A DNA stretch of 64,000 nucleotides from Bosea sp. ANAM02 (GCF_011764485.1 NZ_AP022848.1:2322001-2386000); one strand, 5' to 3'. Positions 25,710 to 34,371 are shown, numbered from the stretch's first letter. Program-made: numbers and translations. Notes: a model not told the origin generated them from the sequence alone.

Positions 25710-26507
25710 TCAGCGGCGGCTGGCCGCGTAGAGCGCGATCGCGGTCGCGTTGGAGACGTTGAGGCTGGTGATCGCGCCGGGCACCTCGAGCCTTGCGACA
25801 TGGTCGCAGAGCTCGCGCGAGCGCTGGCGCAGGCCCTTGCCCTCGGCGCCCATCACCATGACGAGCGGGCGGCGCAGCGCGACCTCGTCGAGCGCGACAT
25901 CGCCATCCGAATCGAAGCCGACGCGCAGGAAGCCGCGCTTGCCCAGCGTCTCCAGGGCATCGCCGAGATTGCGCACGGCGATCAGCGGCACATGCTCCAG
26001 CGCCCCCGAGGCGGATTTGGCGAGCACGCCGGTCGCCGCCGGGGAGTGGCGGATCGTGACGATCACCGCCGCCGCGGCGAAGGCGGCGGCCGAGCGCAGG
26101 ATGGCGCCGACATTGTGCGGATCGGTGATCTGGTCGAGCGCCAGCACGACGCAATCGTCCGGCAGGCTGTCGAGATCGGGCGAGGGCAGGGGATCGCAGA
26201 CGAGATAGAGGCCCTGATGTACCGAATCGGGGGTGAGCAGCCGGTCGATCTCGGAGGGGCGCACGATCTCGGCCTGGAGCGGCAAAGGATCGATTTGCTC
26301 CTGAAGGCGGCGCAGGCCATTCTCGGTGGCGAGCAGGCGCCTGTGGCGGCGCCGCGGATTCTTCAGCGCCTCGACGACCGGATGCACGCCGAAGAGCACG
26401 GCCTCGTCGATATCGCCCGGCCGGTGCGGCGGTGGCCCGTCGGCGCGGCGGGCGTCATGTCTGCTCCCGGCGGGCTTGGCATGTTTCGGGCGGAACGGCG
26501 GAGCCAT
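25710..26507 (-). CDS. rlmB: 23S rRNA (guanosine(2251)-2'-O)-methyltransferase RlmB
   Basis: A 265-residue SpoU-type (SPOUT) RNA methyltransferase. The N-terminal RNA-binding domain (LFGVHPVVEALKNPRR, about residues 35-110) is followed by the knotted catalytic domain with DQITDPHNVGAILRSAAAF (motif 1), VMGAEGKGLRQ (motif 2) and IPM-like ITSLNVSNATAIALY (motif 3). RlmB methylates the ribose of G2251 in the peptidyl-transferase centre. The basic N-terminal 30 residues are less conserved. It is divergent from the small ATPase gene. Confidence 0.92.
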   Translation of the reverse strand: MAPPFRPKHAKPAGSRHDARRADGPPPHRPGDIDEAVLFGVHPVVEALKNPRRRHRRLLATENGLRRLQEQIDPLPLQAEIVRPSEIDRLLTPDSVHQGLYLVCDPLPSPDLDSLPDDCVVLALDQITDPHNVGAILRSAAAFAAAAVIVTIRHSPAATGVLAKSASGALEHVPLIAVRNLGDALETLGKRGFLRVGFDSDGDVALDEVALRRPLVMVMGAEGKGLRQRSRELCDHVARLEVPGAITSLNVSNATAIALYAASRR

Positions 26508-26604
26508 CGCTCTCTCCAGTGATTGCCGGACTGCCGTGCCACGGCGCGGCGCGCTTGGCCAGCGCGAACCACCCTTTGCCGACAAATCCACGAGGACAGG
26601 AGTC

Positions 26605-27162
26605 ATGATGCCAGACGAGACCGACCGGCTGATCGTCATCACCGGGGGGCCGGGCGCGGGCAAGACGAGCCTGATCGAGGCCTTGGCCGCCGGCGGCCAT
26701 GCGGTGCGACCGGAGGCCGGGCGCGCCGTCATCCGCGCCCATCAGGCGGTTGGGGGCAGGGGATTGCCCTGGGTCGATCCGGCCCTGTTCGCCGAACTGA
26801 TGCTGGCCGCCGACCTGCGCGGCCATGCCGAGGCGCTTGCGAGGCGGGGCACGGTCTTCTTCGACCGCGGGATTCCCGACATTGCCGGATATCTGACGCT
26901 TTGCGGCCTGCCGGTTCCCGATCACGTCGCGCGGGCCGCGCGGCGACTGCGCTATCGCCGCACCGTCTTCATCGCGCCGCCCTGGCGCGAGATCTTCACG
27001 CAGGATGCCGAGCGCAAGCAGGATTTCGCCGAGGCGGAGCGGACCTACGTGGCCATGACCGAGACCTATCCCCGCTACGGCTACGAACTCGTCGAACTGC
27101 CCTGCGCGAGCGTCGCCGAGCGCGTGAGCTTCGTGCGCGATCGCCTGCTCGGCTCGGGATGA
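26605..27162 (+). CDS. AAA family ATPase (small P-loop NTPase)
   Basis: A 185-residue nucleoside-triphosphatase of the AAA_28 type. The Walker A motif GGPGAGKTSLIE is at residue 14, a Walker B-like FFDRGIPDI at about 87, and the tail carries RYRRTVFIAPPW and TEAERTY-like residues (EAERTYVAMTETYPRYGYE) as in this small kinase-like family. Function is unknown, but members resemble small-molecule kinases. ATGATG is preceded by GAGGACAGG. Confidence 0.85.
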   Translation: MMPDETDRLIVITGGPGAGKTSLIEALAAGGHAVRPEAGRAVIRAHQAVGGRGLPWVDPALFAELMLAADLRGHAEALARRGTVFFDRGIPDIAGYLTLCGLPVPDHVARAARRLRYRRTVFIAPPWREIFTQDAERKQDFAEAERTYVAMTETYPRYGYELVELPCASVAERVSFVRDRLLGSG

Positions 27163-27224
27163 GCGATTTTCCGCGGAGCTCGCCGGGCCTTCACAACGAA
27201 TTCACATGATCGGTCTTTTTGCCG

Positions 27225-27254
27225 TTGACAGGGCGCGGCCCGGTCACCATAAGT
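27225..27254 (+). promoter_or_regulatory. predicted sigma-70 type promoter for tRNA-Tyr
   Basis: A TTGACA box at 27225-27230 and ATAAGT at 27249-27254, 18 bases apart, about 78 bases before the mature tRNA-Tyr. A perfect -35 box here, in a gene-free strip, is good support but the start site is not proven. Confidence 0.6.
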
Positions 27255-27331
27255 CCGGCCGCGCCTACCGGTCGTCGCGAAAGTGACATATCGGTGGCCC
27301 TGGGCTCACAGAGCCGATCAAGGGCGCAGGC

Positions 27332-27416
27332 GGGGGAATGTCCCGAGCGGCAAAGGGGGCGGACTGTAAATCCGCTGGCTATGCCTTCGCAGGTTCGAGT
27401 CCTGCTTCCCCCACCA
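27332..27416 (+). tRNA. tRNA-Tyr (anticodon GTA)
   Basis: An 85-base class II tRNA, including an encoded CCA end. Acceptor GGGGGAA pairs with TTCCCCC, the anticodon loop is CTGTAAA with GTA, there is a long variable arm (GGCTATGCC region), and the T loop is TTCGAGT. Its 3' end abuts a region of decayed genes. Confidence 0.95.
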
Positions 27417-27644
27417 CCATCTTTCCAAATGCGCGATCTCTATCGACTTGTCGAGCGTGGGTCCTTTCCTGCCTTGGAGCGCTCTCCTTGCACGCATCCG
27501 CCGTCAATGCATCCCGCACAGGTGCATCGTCGTTCTCGAGCGCTTCGCAAGCCTGTCCGATGCGAGCGCCGGCTCGCCGATCGGGGGCTTCCATTCGACC
27601 ACGGCGTGCGAAGCTCCGGTGTGAAAGGTGGCGCGTTCAGGCGT

Positions 27645-27965
27645 CTACAGAGCCGCCTCGCCCAGCACGAGCCGCTTGGTGCGATTGGCGGCCTTCAGCC
27701 GGGTGCCGTCCGGTTGGCGGCGATGATGCCCGGCGAGCCGCGGCAGGATCACGTCGTCGCTCGGCATCAGCGCCGTGTTGTGCATGCCGAGCGGGCCGGT
27801 GATGCGTTTCTTCAGGAGGTCGTTGAAGCTGAGCCCGGAGACCTTCTCCAGGATCTCTGAGAGCAGCAGGAAATTTTCTATTGCTGTAGAGCAGGTCGTA
27901 GCCCGGCTCGAAATTGAGCTCGTTCTGCCGGCCGACGACATCACAGGCGTATCGGCGCGAGGAGG
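27645..27965 (-). pseudogene. beta-lactamase family serine hydrolase, fragment
   Basis: A fragment of a class C-like (beta-lactamase family) serine hydrolase in two frames. One frame reads CDVVGRQNELNFEPGYDLLYSN, which contains the Y-S-N element; the next reads NFLLLSEILEKVSGLSFNDL and LKKRITGPLGMHNT. Joined, they match the middle of the family, but the N-terminal S-x-x-K part and the C-terminal domain are missing. It runs directly on from a ketosynthase relic, so the boundary is a scar of a deletion or rearrangement. Not functional. Confidence 0.7.
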
Positions 27966-28004
27966 GCGCGAGGATCGGCACGCCGCCGGAGAGCACGGCG
28001 GTCG

Positions 28005-28306
28005 GGGGGCGATGCCGTGCTTGATCGCCATGATCGTCGCGATTGCCTCGAAGGCACCGGCGGCCGCGAGCGCCCGGTGCACCGCCGCGACGGCGAAGAG
28101 CGCGCTGCGATCACAGGCCGTGGGCGAAAGCCCGAGCCTTCCATGAAGCTCTGGTCCTGCACCTCCGCCGAACGGATGCTCCTGCCCGGCAAGGTCGAGG
28201 CTTCCGCGAAGCTCTCGCCTCCCGCAAGGACCGCCTGCGAGAAACTCTGCGTATCGCAGCCGAGCGGGGAGACGGTGCCGAGCCCGGAGACGACGACGCG
28301 GGTCAT
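28005..28306 (-). pseudogene. beta-ketoacyl-ACP synthase, decayed
   Basis: The start reads MTRVVVSGLGTVSPLGCDTQ, a clear FabF/NodE-like ketosynthase N-terminus, and overlaps the acyl carrier protein stop by 4 bases. It then changes frame to ACDRSALFAVAAVHRALAAA and jumps to FEAIATIMAIKHGIAP, a segment from near the C-terminus of the family. The middle with the active-site Cys and first His is gone, so the gene is dead. It points to a former ACP-ketosynthase operon. Confidence 0.78.
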
Positions 28307-28602
28307 GCCGCCTGCTTCTTGTCCACGAGCTTGGCGATTTCATCGCGGAGTCCGCCGATCGTCTTCACGTCATTGATGGCGTTGTTGGCGTTGTAGTCGA
28401 TCTCGATGCTGAAATGGTCTTCGAGCTTGAAGATGATCTCGACGAGATCATAGGAGTTGAAGCCGGTCTCCTCCAGCAAGGTCTCCGGCCCCCAGGCCGC
28501 GTCGGCAATCGCTCCGCGATCGCGCGACGGGTTCTCCTCGATGACCTGCTTGAGCATCTCGATCAGGAATTCGATCGTGACCTTCGGCGCCTCACTCGAC
28601 AT
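28303..28602 (-). CDS. acyl carrier protein
   Basis: A 99-residue acyl carrier protein-like, acidic helical protein. The probable phosphopantetheine attachment is Ser50 in TGFNSYDLVEIIF, in place of the classical DSL motif (here N-S-Y), so loading by a standard transferase is likely but not certain. Helix II and III positions (FKLEDHFSIEIDY, TIGGLRDEIAKLV) fit the fold. It is not the housekeeping AcpP nor AcpXL by sequence. Its operon partner, a ketosynthase, has decayed, so the gene may now be without function or serve another enzyme. The ATG is preceded by a weak ribosome site. Confidence 0.8.
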   Translation of the reverse strand: MSSEAPKVTIEFLIEMLKQVIEENPSRDRGAIADAAWGPETLLEETGFNSYDLVEIIFKLEDHFSIEIDYNANNAINDVKTIGGLRDEIAKLVDKKQAA

Positions 28603-28828
28603 GGCTGAGTGCTTTCTCCATTCGCTGCTGCCTGCTCATACCCTTGCTCAAGTTCGGCCGGGCCGTAAACCACCTATCGGTCCGGAGGCACGGTCTCCCG
28701 GGGAGACGCTTCCGCCTGTCGAAAGGCGCCTTCGCAGGGGCTTGAGGGCCGGTCCCTCAAACGATGGACGCGCGGTCCCGCGGTTTCCGGCGTGATGGCG
28801 CCAGTTGAACCAAGCGGATGCGCGCCGG

Positions 28829-30145
28829 ATGGAACGACCCGATCGCCCTGTCGCAACGCAGACCGAGGAGGGCTGGTCGTCCTCGGCCGTGGAGCTCCAG
28901 CGCCAGCAGCGCCGGGCGAAGCGCATCGTCGAACGCATCGCGCTCGCCGTGATCGCGGGGCCGGTCTGCCTTGCGCTGCTCGCCCTTCTGATCTTTCAGT
29001 TCGGTGCGGGTTCCGGCTGGTCATTTCTGGTGGGGCTTCCGCTCTTCGCGGTCGCCGCGCTGACCTCGCTGGCGCTGCCGCTGCTCGTTCCGGCGCTGTT
29101 CGTGCTCGGCGCCTGGGCTCTCTTCCGCAACTACTACAGGAAGCCGCCCGCGAGAGCGGCGGCGGCGCAGGCTTCCTCCGAAGCCGCTTCGCCGCTCGCG
29201 TCGGAGGTCGCTCTCCTGGAAGCGCTCCGCGGCAAGCTGGCCGCGGAGGCGCGGCGGCGGACGATCCTGTTCGTTCCGCTCGGCCTTGCCGCCGCCCTGC
29301 TGCTGTACCGGCTGATGATCGGGAGCGGCGGCTCCTCGAAAGGTTCGCCCTTCGTCGCTTTGGTGATCTTCCTGGTTATCGGGGGCGGCGGGGCCTGGAT
29401 CTGGGCTGTCGGAGGGCCGGGAAGCCGCTACCGGAAAGCCTTCAAGGACAGCCTGATCCCGCGCCTGCTCGCGGCCCATGGCGAACTGACCCACAGCATC
29501 GGGACGAAGCCCGATCTCGGCCGGGCCGTCGCGCTCGGTTTGCTGCCGGCCTATGACAAGCTCGCTGCCGATGACGGTTTCGCCGGACGCTACCGGGGCC
29601 GTGCGATCACGATCAGCGAGATCACCGTGAGCCGCAAGGCGGGCAAGAGCACCGAGACCCTGTTCCAGGGCCTCTATGTCGAGATCGGCGTCTCCACGCC
29701 GTTTCGCGGCACCACGATCCTGCGCGACCGGGAAGGCCGGCAGCCCGGCAACGGCCTGCAGCGGCTGCGCCTCGAAGATCCGGTCTTCGAGGAGATCTAC
29801 GCGACATGGTCGAGCGATCAGGTCGAGGGCCGCGCCGTTCTGACGCCGGCGGTGATGGAACGCCTCCTGGTGATGGCTGACGGCCAATCCTTCCTGCCGC
29901 CGCTCTTCCTGATCGGCGGCGACAGGATGGTGTTCGCGCTCCCGGCTATCGTTCCCGGCGCGCTGTTCGAGCCGCCGGGCCTCGAAACCCATGTCGCGGC
30001 CCAGCAACTCGCCAGCCTCGAAGCCGATTTCGCCCGCGTCTTCGCTCTCGCCGACGCGATGATCGACATGCATGTCGCCGTGCGGGCGCCGCACGAGGCG
30101 TTGCCTCCTCCGCCCCCGCATCCAGCCCGGAGCCCTCTGCCATGA
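28829..30145 (+). CDS. DUF3137 domain-containing membrane protein
   Basis: A 438-residue protein with two N-terminal helices (IALAVIAGPVCLALLALLIF, then LFAVAALTSLALPLLVPALF) and a second pair near residues 145-195, followed by a large soluble part with the DUF3137 pattern (GRYRGRAITISEITVSRK, STPFRGTTILRDREG, VMERLLVMADGQ). Function is unknown. It overlaps the LemA gene by 4 bases (ATGA), a pairing often seen, where both proteins sit at the inner membrane. The start is ATG at 28829; a TTG eight codons upstream is also open. Confidence 0.85.
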   Translation: MERPDRPVATQTEEGWSSSAVELQRQQRRAKRIVERIALAVIAGPVCLALLALLIFQFGAGSGWSFLVGLPLFAVAALTSLALPLLVPALFVLGAWALFRNYYRKPPARAAAAQASSEAASPLASEVALLEALRGKLAAEARRRTILFVPLGLAAALLLYRLMIGSGGSSKGSPFVALVIFLVIGGGGAWIWAVGGPGSRYRKAFKDSLIPRLLAAHGELTHSIGTKPDLGRAVALGLLPAYDKLAADDGFAGRYRGRAITISEITVSRKAGKSTETLFQGLYVEIGVSTPFRGTTILRDREGRQPGNGLQRLRLEDPVFEEIYATWSSDQVEGRAVLTPAVMERLLVMADGQSFLPPLFLIGGDRMVFALPAIVPGALFEPPGLETHVAAQQLASLEADFARVFALADAMIDMHVAVRAPHEALPPPPPHPARSPLP

Positions 30146-30714
30146 CCCTCTTGCTGATCCTGCTCGTGCTGGCCGCGGGCATCGTCCTCTACGTCTGGTA
30201 TGCGGCGATCGTGGCACGCCGGAACAAGGTGGCGGAGACGCTCGGCGGCATCGATGCGCAATTGCAGCAGCGCCATGACCTGATCCCGAACGTGCTCGCC
30301 ATCGCGCGGCATTTCCTCGAGCACGAGAAAGTGCTGCTCGACGAGATCACCGCGCTCAGGACGCAGGCGCTGCCGCGGATAGGCGAGCGCGATTTCGGTC
30401 GCATCGCCGAGAAGTTCAAGGCCGAGGCCTCGCTCGGCGCCGATATGACCCGGCTGTTCGCCGTGGCGGAGAACTATCCCGCGCTGACCTCCTCGGGGCC
30501 GATGATGGAGGCCCAGCGCAGCTATGCCGAGGTCGAGGCCAATATCGCCGCCGCCCGGCGCTTCTACAACAGCGCGGTCGGCGACCTCCGCAACGCCGTG
30601 CAGATCTTTCCGGGCGGATTGCTCGCCGGGGCGGCCGGCGTCGGCACGCTGCCGCCCTTCTACGAGGCGGAAGCCGCGAGCCGGGCGCCGGTTTCCGCCG
30701 CCGACCATCTTTGA
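30142..30714 (+). CDS. LemA family protein
   Basis: A 190-residue LemA protein: one N-terminal membrane helix (LLLILLVLAAGIVLYVWYAA), then a long helical bundle with the family pattern, including NKVAETLGGIDAQLQQRHDL, IPNVLAIARHFLEHE and FYNSAVGDLRNAVQIFPGG. LemA proteins are inner-membrane proteins with most of the chain outside the cytoplasm or inside, depending on the member; their role is not settled. It is the middle gene of a DUF3137-LemA-OmpA unit. Confidence 0.92.
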   Translation: MTLLLILLVLAAGIVLYVWYAAIVARRNKVAETLGGIDAQLQQRHDLIPNVLAIARHFLEHEKVLLDEITALRTQALPRIGERDFGRIAEKFKAEASLGADMTRLFAVAENYPALTSSGPMMEAQRSYAEVEANIAAARRFYNSAVGDLRNAVQIFPGGLLAGAAGVGTLPPFYEAEAASRAPVSAADHL

Positions 30715-30734
30715 CCTGCAGGGAGATATGGACG

Positions 30735-31721
30735 ATGTCCCCTTCGACGAAGCTCTTTTCGCTCCTTGTCGCACTGTTCCTGGCGCCGCTCGCAGCCATC
30801 GCCCAGGACCATCCGCTGCTCGGCCGTTACGGCGATTCCAGGCAGGTCGGCTACAAGGTCGATGCCTATGACGAGGCCCGGATCATCACCGGCAAGATCA
30901 ACGAGCGCGGCTCGACGGCGCAGGACGGCCCGGGCTGGGCGCTGATCGAAGGCAAGATCACGACGCTCTACTACATCCTGCCGGCGGGGCGGACGAGCCT
31001 GGAGGCCCAGCGCAACTACGAGGCCGCGCTGAAGGCGAAAGGCTTCGAGATCGCCTTCTCCTGCTCGACGGAGGCCGGAACCTGCTTCAACGAGGGGTCG
31101 TTTCCCGGGCTTTTCCTCGGCCTCGCGCTCGATGGCCGGGTCGATCTTCCCAAGCTCCAGCTCGGCGATTTCGTCCGCAATTTCTTCGGCAAGGGCAATG
31201 GCCGCTATGTCTATGCCAAGCTGAACCGGCCCACCGGGACGGTGCATGTCAGCCTTGCCTTCTCGGATGACGAGAGCCGGGGGCGGGCGGTGATCGCCCG
31301 CGTCATCGAGAGCACGACGATGGATACCGGCATGATCAAGGTCGTCGAAGCCGACGAGATGAGCCGCAGTCTCGACACGCAGGGCCGGATCAATCTCTAC
31401 GGAATCCTGTTCGATTTCGACAAGGCCGAGATCAAGCCGGAGTCGCAGCCCCAGATTCAGCAGATCGCGGCGCTGCTCAAGCGCGATCCAGCACTCAGGC
31501 TCGATGTCATCGGCCATACCGACGGGCAGGGCGGGGCGGCCTACAATCTCAGGCTCTCCGATGCGCGCGCCTTCGCGGTGGTGGCTGAGCTCGCGATGCG
31601 CCATGGCATCGACCGCACGCGCCTCAACCCCATTGGCAAGGGCATGGGCCAGCCGATCGCCTCGAACGCCGACGAGGCCGGCCGGGCGCAGAACCGCCGC
31701 GTGGAGCTGGTCAAGCGTTAG
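30735..31721 (+). CDS. OmpA family protein with DUF4892-like N-terminal region
   Basis: A 328-residue exported protein. The signal peptide (LFSLLVALFLAPLAAIAQ) is followed by a domain of about 170 residues resembling DUF4892 (lipoprotein-like, with SCSTEAGTC cysteines) and a C-terminal OmpA-like peptidoglycan-binding domain from about 215, with ILFDFDKAEIKPES, DVIGHTDGQGG and NRRVELVKR. It should sit in the periplasm or outer membrane and hold on to peptidoglycan. AGGGAGATATGGACG precedes the ATG; a TTG start upstream is less likely. Closed by a strong hairpin at 31805-31842. Confidence 0.87.
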   Translation: MSPSTKLFSLLVALFLAPLAAIAQDHPLLGRYGDSRQVGYKVDAYDEARIITGKINERGSTAQDGPGWALIEGKITTLYYILPAGRTSLEAQRNYEAALKAKGFEIAFSCSTEAGTCFNEGSFPGLFLGLALDGRVDLPKLQLGDFVRNFFGKGNGRYVYAKLNRPTGTVHVSLAFSDDESRGRAVIARVIESTTMDTGMIKVVEADEMSRSLDTQGRINLYGILFDFDKAEIKPESQPQIQQIAALLKRDPALRLDVIGHTDGQGGAAYNLRLSDARAFAVVAELAMRHGIDRTRLNPIGKGMGQPIASNADEAGRAQNRRVELVKR

Positions 31722-31804
31722 TCGGGCGGGCGACCGTATCGGACGCAAACGATGGAGAGCGGTCGTCCGGTTTCCTCCATGCGGACGATGACGCCGAGCA
31801 GATG

Positions 31805-31842
31805 CCGAAAGGGCGGAGCCGCAAGCGGCCCCGCCCTTTCGG
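31805..31842. terminator. bidirectional hairpin between convergent genes
   Basis: A stem of 17 pairs around a two-base loop, CCGAAAGGGCGG-A-GCCGC / GCGGC-C-CCGCCCTTTCGG, with a single A/C mismatch. It lies between the convergent OmpA-family and Omp25/31-type genes. There is no long T run on either side, so the CCCTTTCGG arm acts as the only pyrimidine tail. Confidence 0.7.
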
Positions 31843-31864
31843 ATGATCGATCAGGCTGCGCTGT

Positions 31865-32593
31865 TCAGAAGCGGTAGCTCACGCCGGCGCGGCCGGTGTG
31901 ATAGCGCGGCTCCTGCGTGCCGCTGAAGCCCGGGAAGGCGAGCTGCGAGTCGTTCTGGATGCGCTCGAACTGGGTGAAGCGGTATTCGACGCGGGCCGAC
32001 AGCGACTGCGTGAAGGCGTATTCGATACCGCCGCCGACCGTGTAGCCGGTCGCCGACTTGCTGAAGCTCTCGGAGGTGCCCGGCCAGTTCCAGTAGGTGC
32101 TCTTGATGTCGGCAACGGCGAGACCGCCGGTGGCGTAGAGCAGCGCCGGTCCGATCGCATAACCGAGGCGCAGGCGCAGCGAGCCCTGCGTGTCGATCTC
32201 GGTCTGGCCGCGGCCGCCGGGATTGAACGGGGCCACCGGCGGATCGGTGAAGCCGCCCTTGATCTTGCCGAACTCGATATCGCCTTCGATACCGGCGACG
32301 AAGGCGCCGAACTGATAGTTGGCGCCGACATGGGCGCCGCCGACGAAGCCGTCCGGATCGAAGCGGTTCTTCAGGCCGACATAGCCCATCGTCGCGGTGA
32401 GAAATTCCTTGGTCGTGTCGACGCCCGAGCTGTAGCCGACCTGGCCACCGACATAGAAGCCCGTCCAGGTCATAGCCGGCGGCATCATCATCGCCGGCGG
32501 ACCCTTGCGGGTGCTGAGCAGGTCGGCGGCCATCGCGCCGGACGACGCGCTCAGGAGCGTTGCTGCAAGGAGGAAATGGCGCAAGCCACGCAT
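31865..32593 (-). CDS. outer membrane beta-barrel protein (Omp25/31-like)
   Basis: A 242-residue exported barrel protein: signal peptide ending SSGAMAAD, a short Pro/Met-rich strip, then TWTGFYVGGQVGYSSG, the first strand of the Omp25/31 family, alternating strands, and the C-terminal YHTGRAGVSYRF ending in Phe as required for outer-membrane assembly. These small porin-like proteins stabilise the outer membrane in Hyphomicrobiales. It is divergent from the alpha-oxoamine synthase with a 443-bp gap. Confidence 0.9.
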   Translation of the reverse strand: MRGLRHFLLAATLLSASSGAMAADLLSTRKGPPAMMMPPAMTWTGFYVGGQVGYSSGVDTTKEFLTATMGYVGLKNRFDPDGFVGGAHVGANYQFGAFVAGIEGDIEFGKIKGGFTDPPVAPFNPGGRGQTEIDTQGSLRLRLGYAIGPALLYATGGLAVADIKSTYWNWPGTSESFSKSATGYTVGGGIEYAFTQSLSARVEYRFTQFERIQNDSQLAFPGFSGTQEPRYHTGRAGVSYRF

Positions 32594-33036
32594 ATCGACT
32601 GGCCCTCAGATGCGGACGAGCCGGAGAATCCGGCATCCCTAACTGGCTCCTTCCTGCCACAAATATGGTTAAGGCTTCCTTATCGGCACGTTCCGAGGCG
32701 TCATTCGGCCGCCATATCGGCCATGGGTGCTGCCTTTCTTCATGGGGCGGGCTGCGGCTGCCGCAAAGTAAACGCGCCGGACGACGGCGGAAGGCATCCG
32801 GGGTGACAAGGATGGTTGCGCCCTGTTTCTGCATCGCAGGGGTCCGACTGCCGATAAGGGTGTGAGTCAGGGATCGCTGATATATTTCAGTAACCATCGG
32901 GCGGAATCTATAGTTAACGTCGCTGAAAACTATGATTTTCATAGCGATGAACCGAAATTTAATCCCTGATCGTGTATTCGCTGAGTCAGATGGCAAATAA
33001 TGCCGCAAGCAACACAACAGGCTCGGGGTTCAAACG
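32594..33036. promoter_or_regulatory. divergent intergenic control region with repeated TGAGTCAG boxes
   Basis: This 443-bp gap is clearly more AT-rich in its right half than the genes around it. It holds no open frame that looks real. Two copies of TGAGTCAG stand at 32863-32870 and 32982-32989, about 119 bases apart, and a small palindrome CTATGA-TTT-TCATAG lies at 32930-32944 between them. These are candidate operator sites for the synthase and/or the porin. The sites are seen; the role is inferred. Confidence 0.4.
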
Positions 33037-34371
33037 ATGATGACGGACGAGAGGCTGCCAGGCGCGGCTCTGACAGGAAGCATGCGCGATTTCCGGGTGC
33101 CGGGCGGTGCCGATCTGGAGCGGCGCGTCGGCAATTTCTTCAAGTGGCAGAACCTGCGCCGTCAGAACGGCCTGTGGCCATTCTCCCGTGCGACCGATTT
33201 CGGGCCGCGCACCGAGGTCCTGGCGACCGACGATCGCGGCATCAACATGGAAGGCGTGAACTTCGCCTCGCAGGACTATCTCAGCATGTCCTCGCACCCG
33301 GAGATCAAGGAGACGGCGCTGGCGGCGATCGAGCGCTACGGCGTCCATAGCGCCGGCTCGGCCGCGCTCGTCGGCAACACCACGCATTCGGTGGCGCTGG
33401 AGCGCAAGATCGCCGACTTCCTGCAGATGGACGATTGCCTGCTCTATCCGACGGGCTGGGGCGCGGGCTACGGCGTGATCCGCGGGCTGGTGCGCTCCTC
33501 CGACCACATCGTCATGGATGCGCTGGCCCATACCTGCCTGCAGGAAGGCGCCAACGCCGCCACCCGCAACATCTACCTGTTCCGCCATCTCGACCTCGCC
33601 CATTGCCGGCGCTGGCTGGAGAAGATCCGCTCCACCGATACCGAGAACGGCATCATGGTGGTGACGGAAGGCCTGTTCTCGATGGACTCCGATACGCCCG
33701 ACATCGCCGCGATGCAGGAGCTCTGCAACGAGTTCAACGCCACCCTGATGGTCGACGTCGCCCATGATCTGGGGGCGCTCGGCCCGGGCGGGCGCGGCCA
33801 TATCGGCGCGCAGGACATGCTCGGCAAGGTCGATATCGTGATGGGCTCGTTCTCGAAGACCTTCGCCTCGAATGGCGGCTTCGTCGCGGTCAAGGAGCGG
33901 CCGGTCAAGGAATACCTGCGCTTCTACAGCCCGACCACGACGTTCTCGAACGCGATGTCGCCGGTCAATGCCGCAATCGTGCTCAAGGCCTTCGAGATCA
34001 TCGAGACCGAAGAAGGTCAGGTCCTGCGCGATGAATTGATGGCCAATGTCCTGGAGCTGCGGCGCCAGGTACGTGAGGCCGGGCTCGATTACTACGGCGA
34101 TCCGTCGGCGATCGTGGCGGTGAAGATGGGCTCGGAAGGGCTGGCGCGGCTGGTCAGCCGGGAGCTGCCCGAGCTCGGGCTGCTCGCCAACCTCGTCGAA
34201 TACCCCGCCGTCGGCAAGGGCGCCGCGCGCTTCCGCATGCAGGTCATGGCCAAGCATACGCGCCGGAACGTCACGGATGCGGTGCAGCGCATCGTGGCCG
34301 CGAAGGCGAAAGCCGAGATCGCGCTCGCGACGATGGAGGCCGGCCGACCCGCCATGCGGGCGGTGGCCTGA
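33037..34371 (+). CDS. alpha-oxoamine synthase family PLP-dependent acyltransferase
   Basis: A 444-residue fold-type I PLP enzyme of the family of 5-aminolevulinate synthase, KBL, BioF, serine palmitoyltransferase and CqsA/LqsA. It shows NFASQDYLSMSSHPEIKE, YGVHSAGSAALVGNT, LLYPTGWGAGYGVI, VTEGLFSMDSDTPDI, VDVAHDLGALGPGGRG and the PLP lysine in GSFSKTFASNGG. The sugar-like PHASxxDG stretch is altered to DALAHTCLQEGA. It is not a close match to HemA, which would carry its own signature. The enzyme condenses an acyl-CoA or acyl-ACP with an amino acid and releases CO2. Neighbouring signalling genes suggest an autoinducer synthase (see findings), but the substrate is not readable. Confidence 0.85.
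   Translation: MMTDERLPGAALTGSMRDFRVPGGADLERRVGNFFKWQNLRRQNGLWPFSRATDFGPRTEVLATDDRGINMEGVNFASQDYLSMSSHPEIKETALAAIERYGVHSAGSAALVGNTTHSVALERKIADFLQMDDCLLYPTGWGAGYGVIRGLVRSSDHIVMDALAHTCLQEGANAATRNIYLFRHLDLAHCRRWLEKIRSTDTENGIMVVTEGLFSMDSDTPDIAAMQELCNEFNATLMVDVAHDLGALGPGGRGHIGAQDMLGKVDIVMGSFSKTFASNGGFVAVKERPVKEYLRFYSPTTTFSNAMSPVNAAIVLKAFEIIETEEGQVLRDELMANVLELRRQVREAGLDYYGDPSAIVAVKMGSEGLARLVSRELPELGLLANLVEYPAVGKGAARFRMQVMAKHTRRNVTDAVQRIVAAKAKAEIALATMEAGRPAMRAVA

Noticed and set aside
27417..28306. A genomic island with an attachment site at tRNA-Tyr
   Set aside because: The decayed genes next to the tRNA suggest it, but I see no second copy of the tRNA 3' end and no integrase in the window, so it stays only a question.
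33037..34371. Calling the alpha-oxoamine synthase hemA (5-aminolevulinate synthase)
   Set aside because: The protein shares the fold and PLP lysine but its substrate-loop segments differ from HemA, it has an N-terminal extension, and its neighbours are signalling genes.
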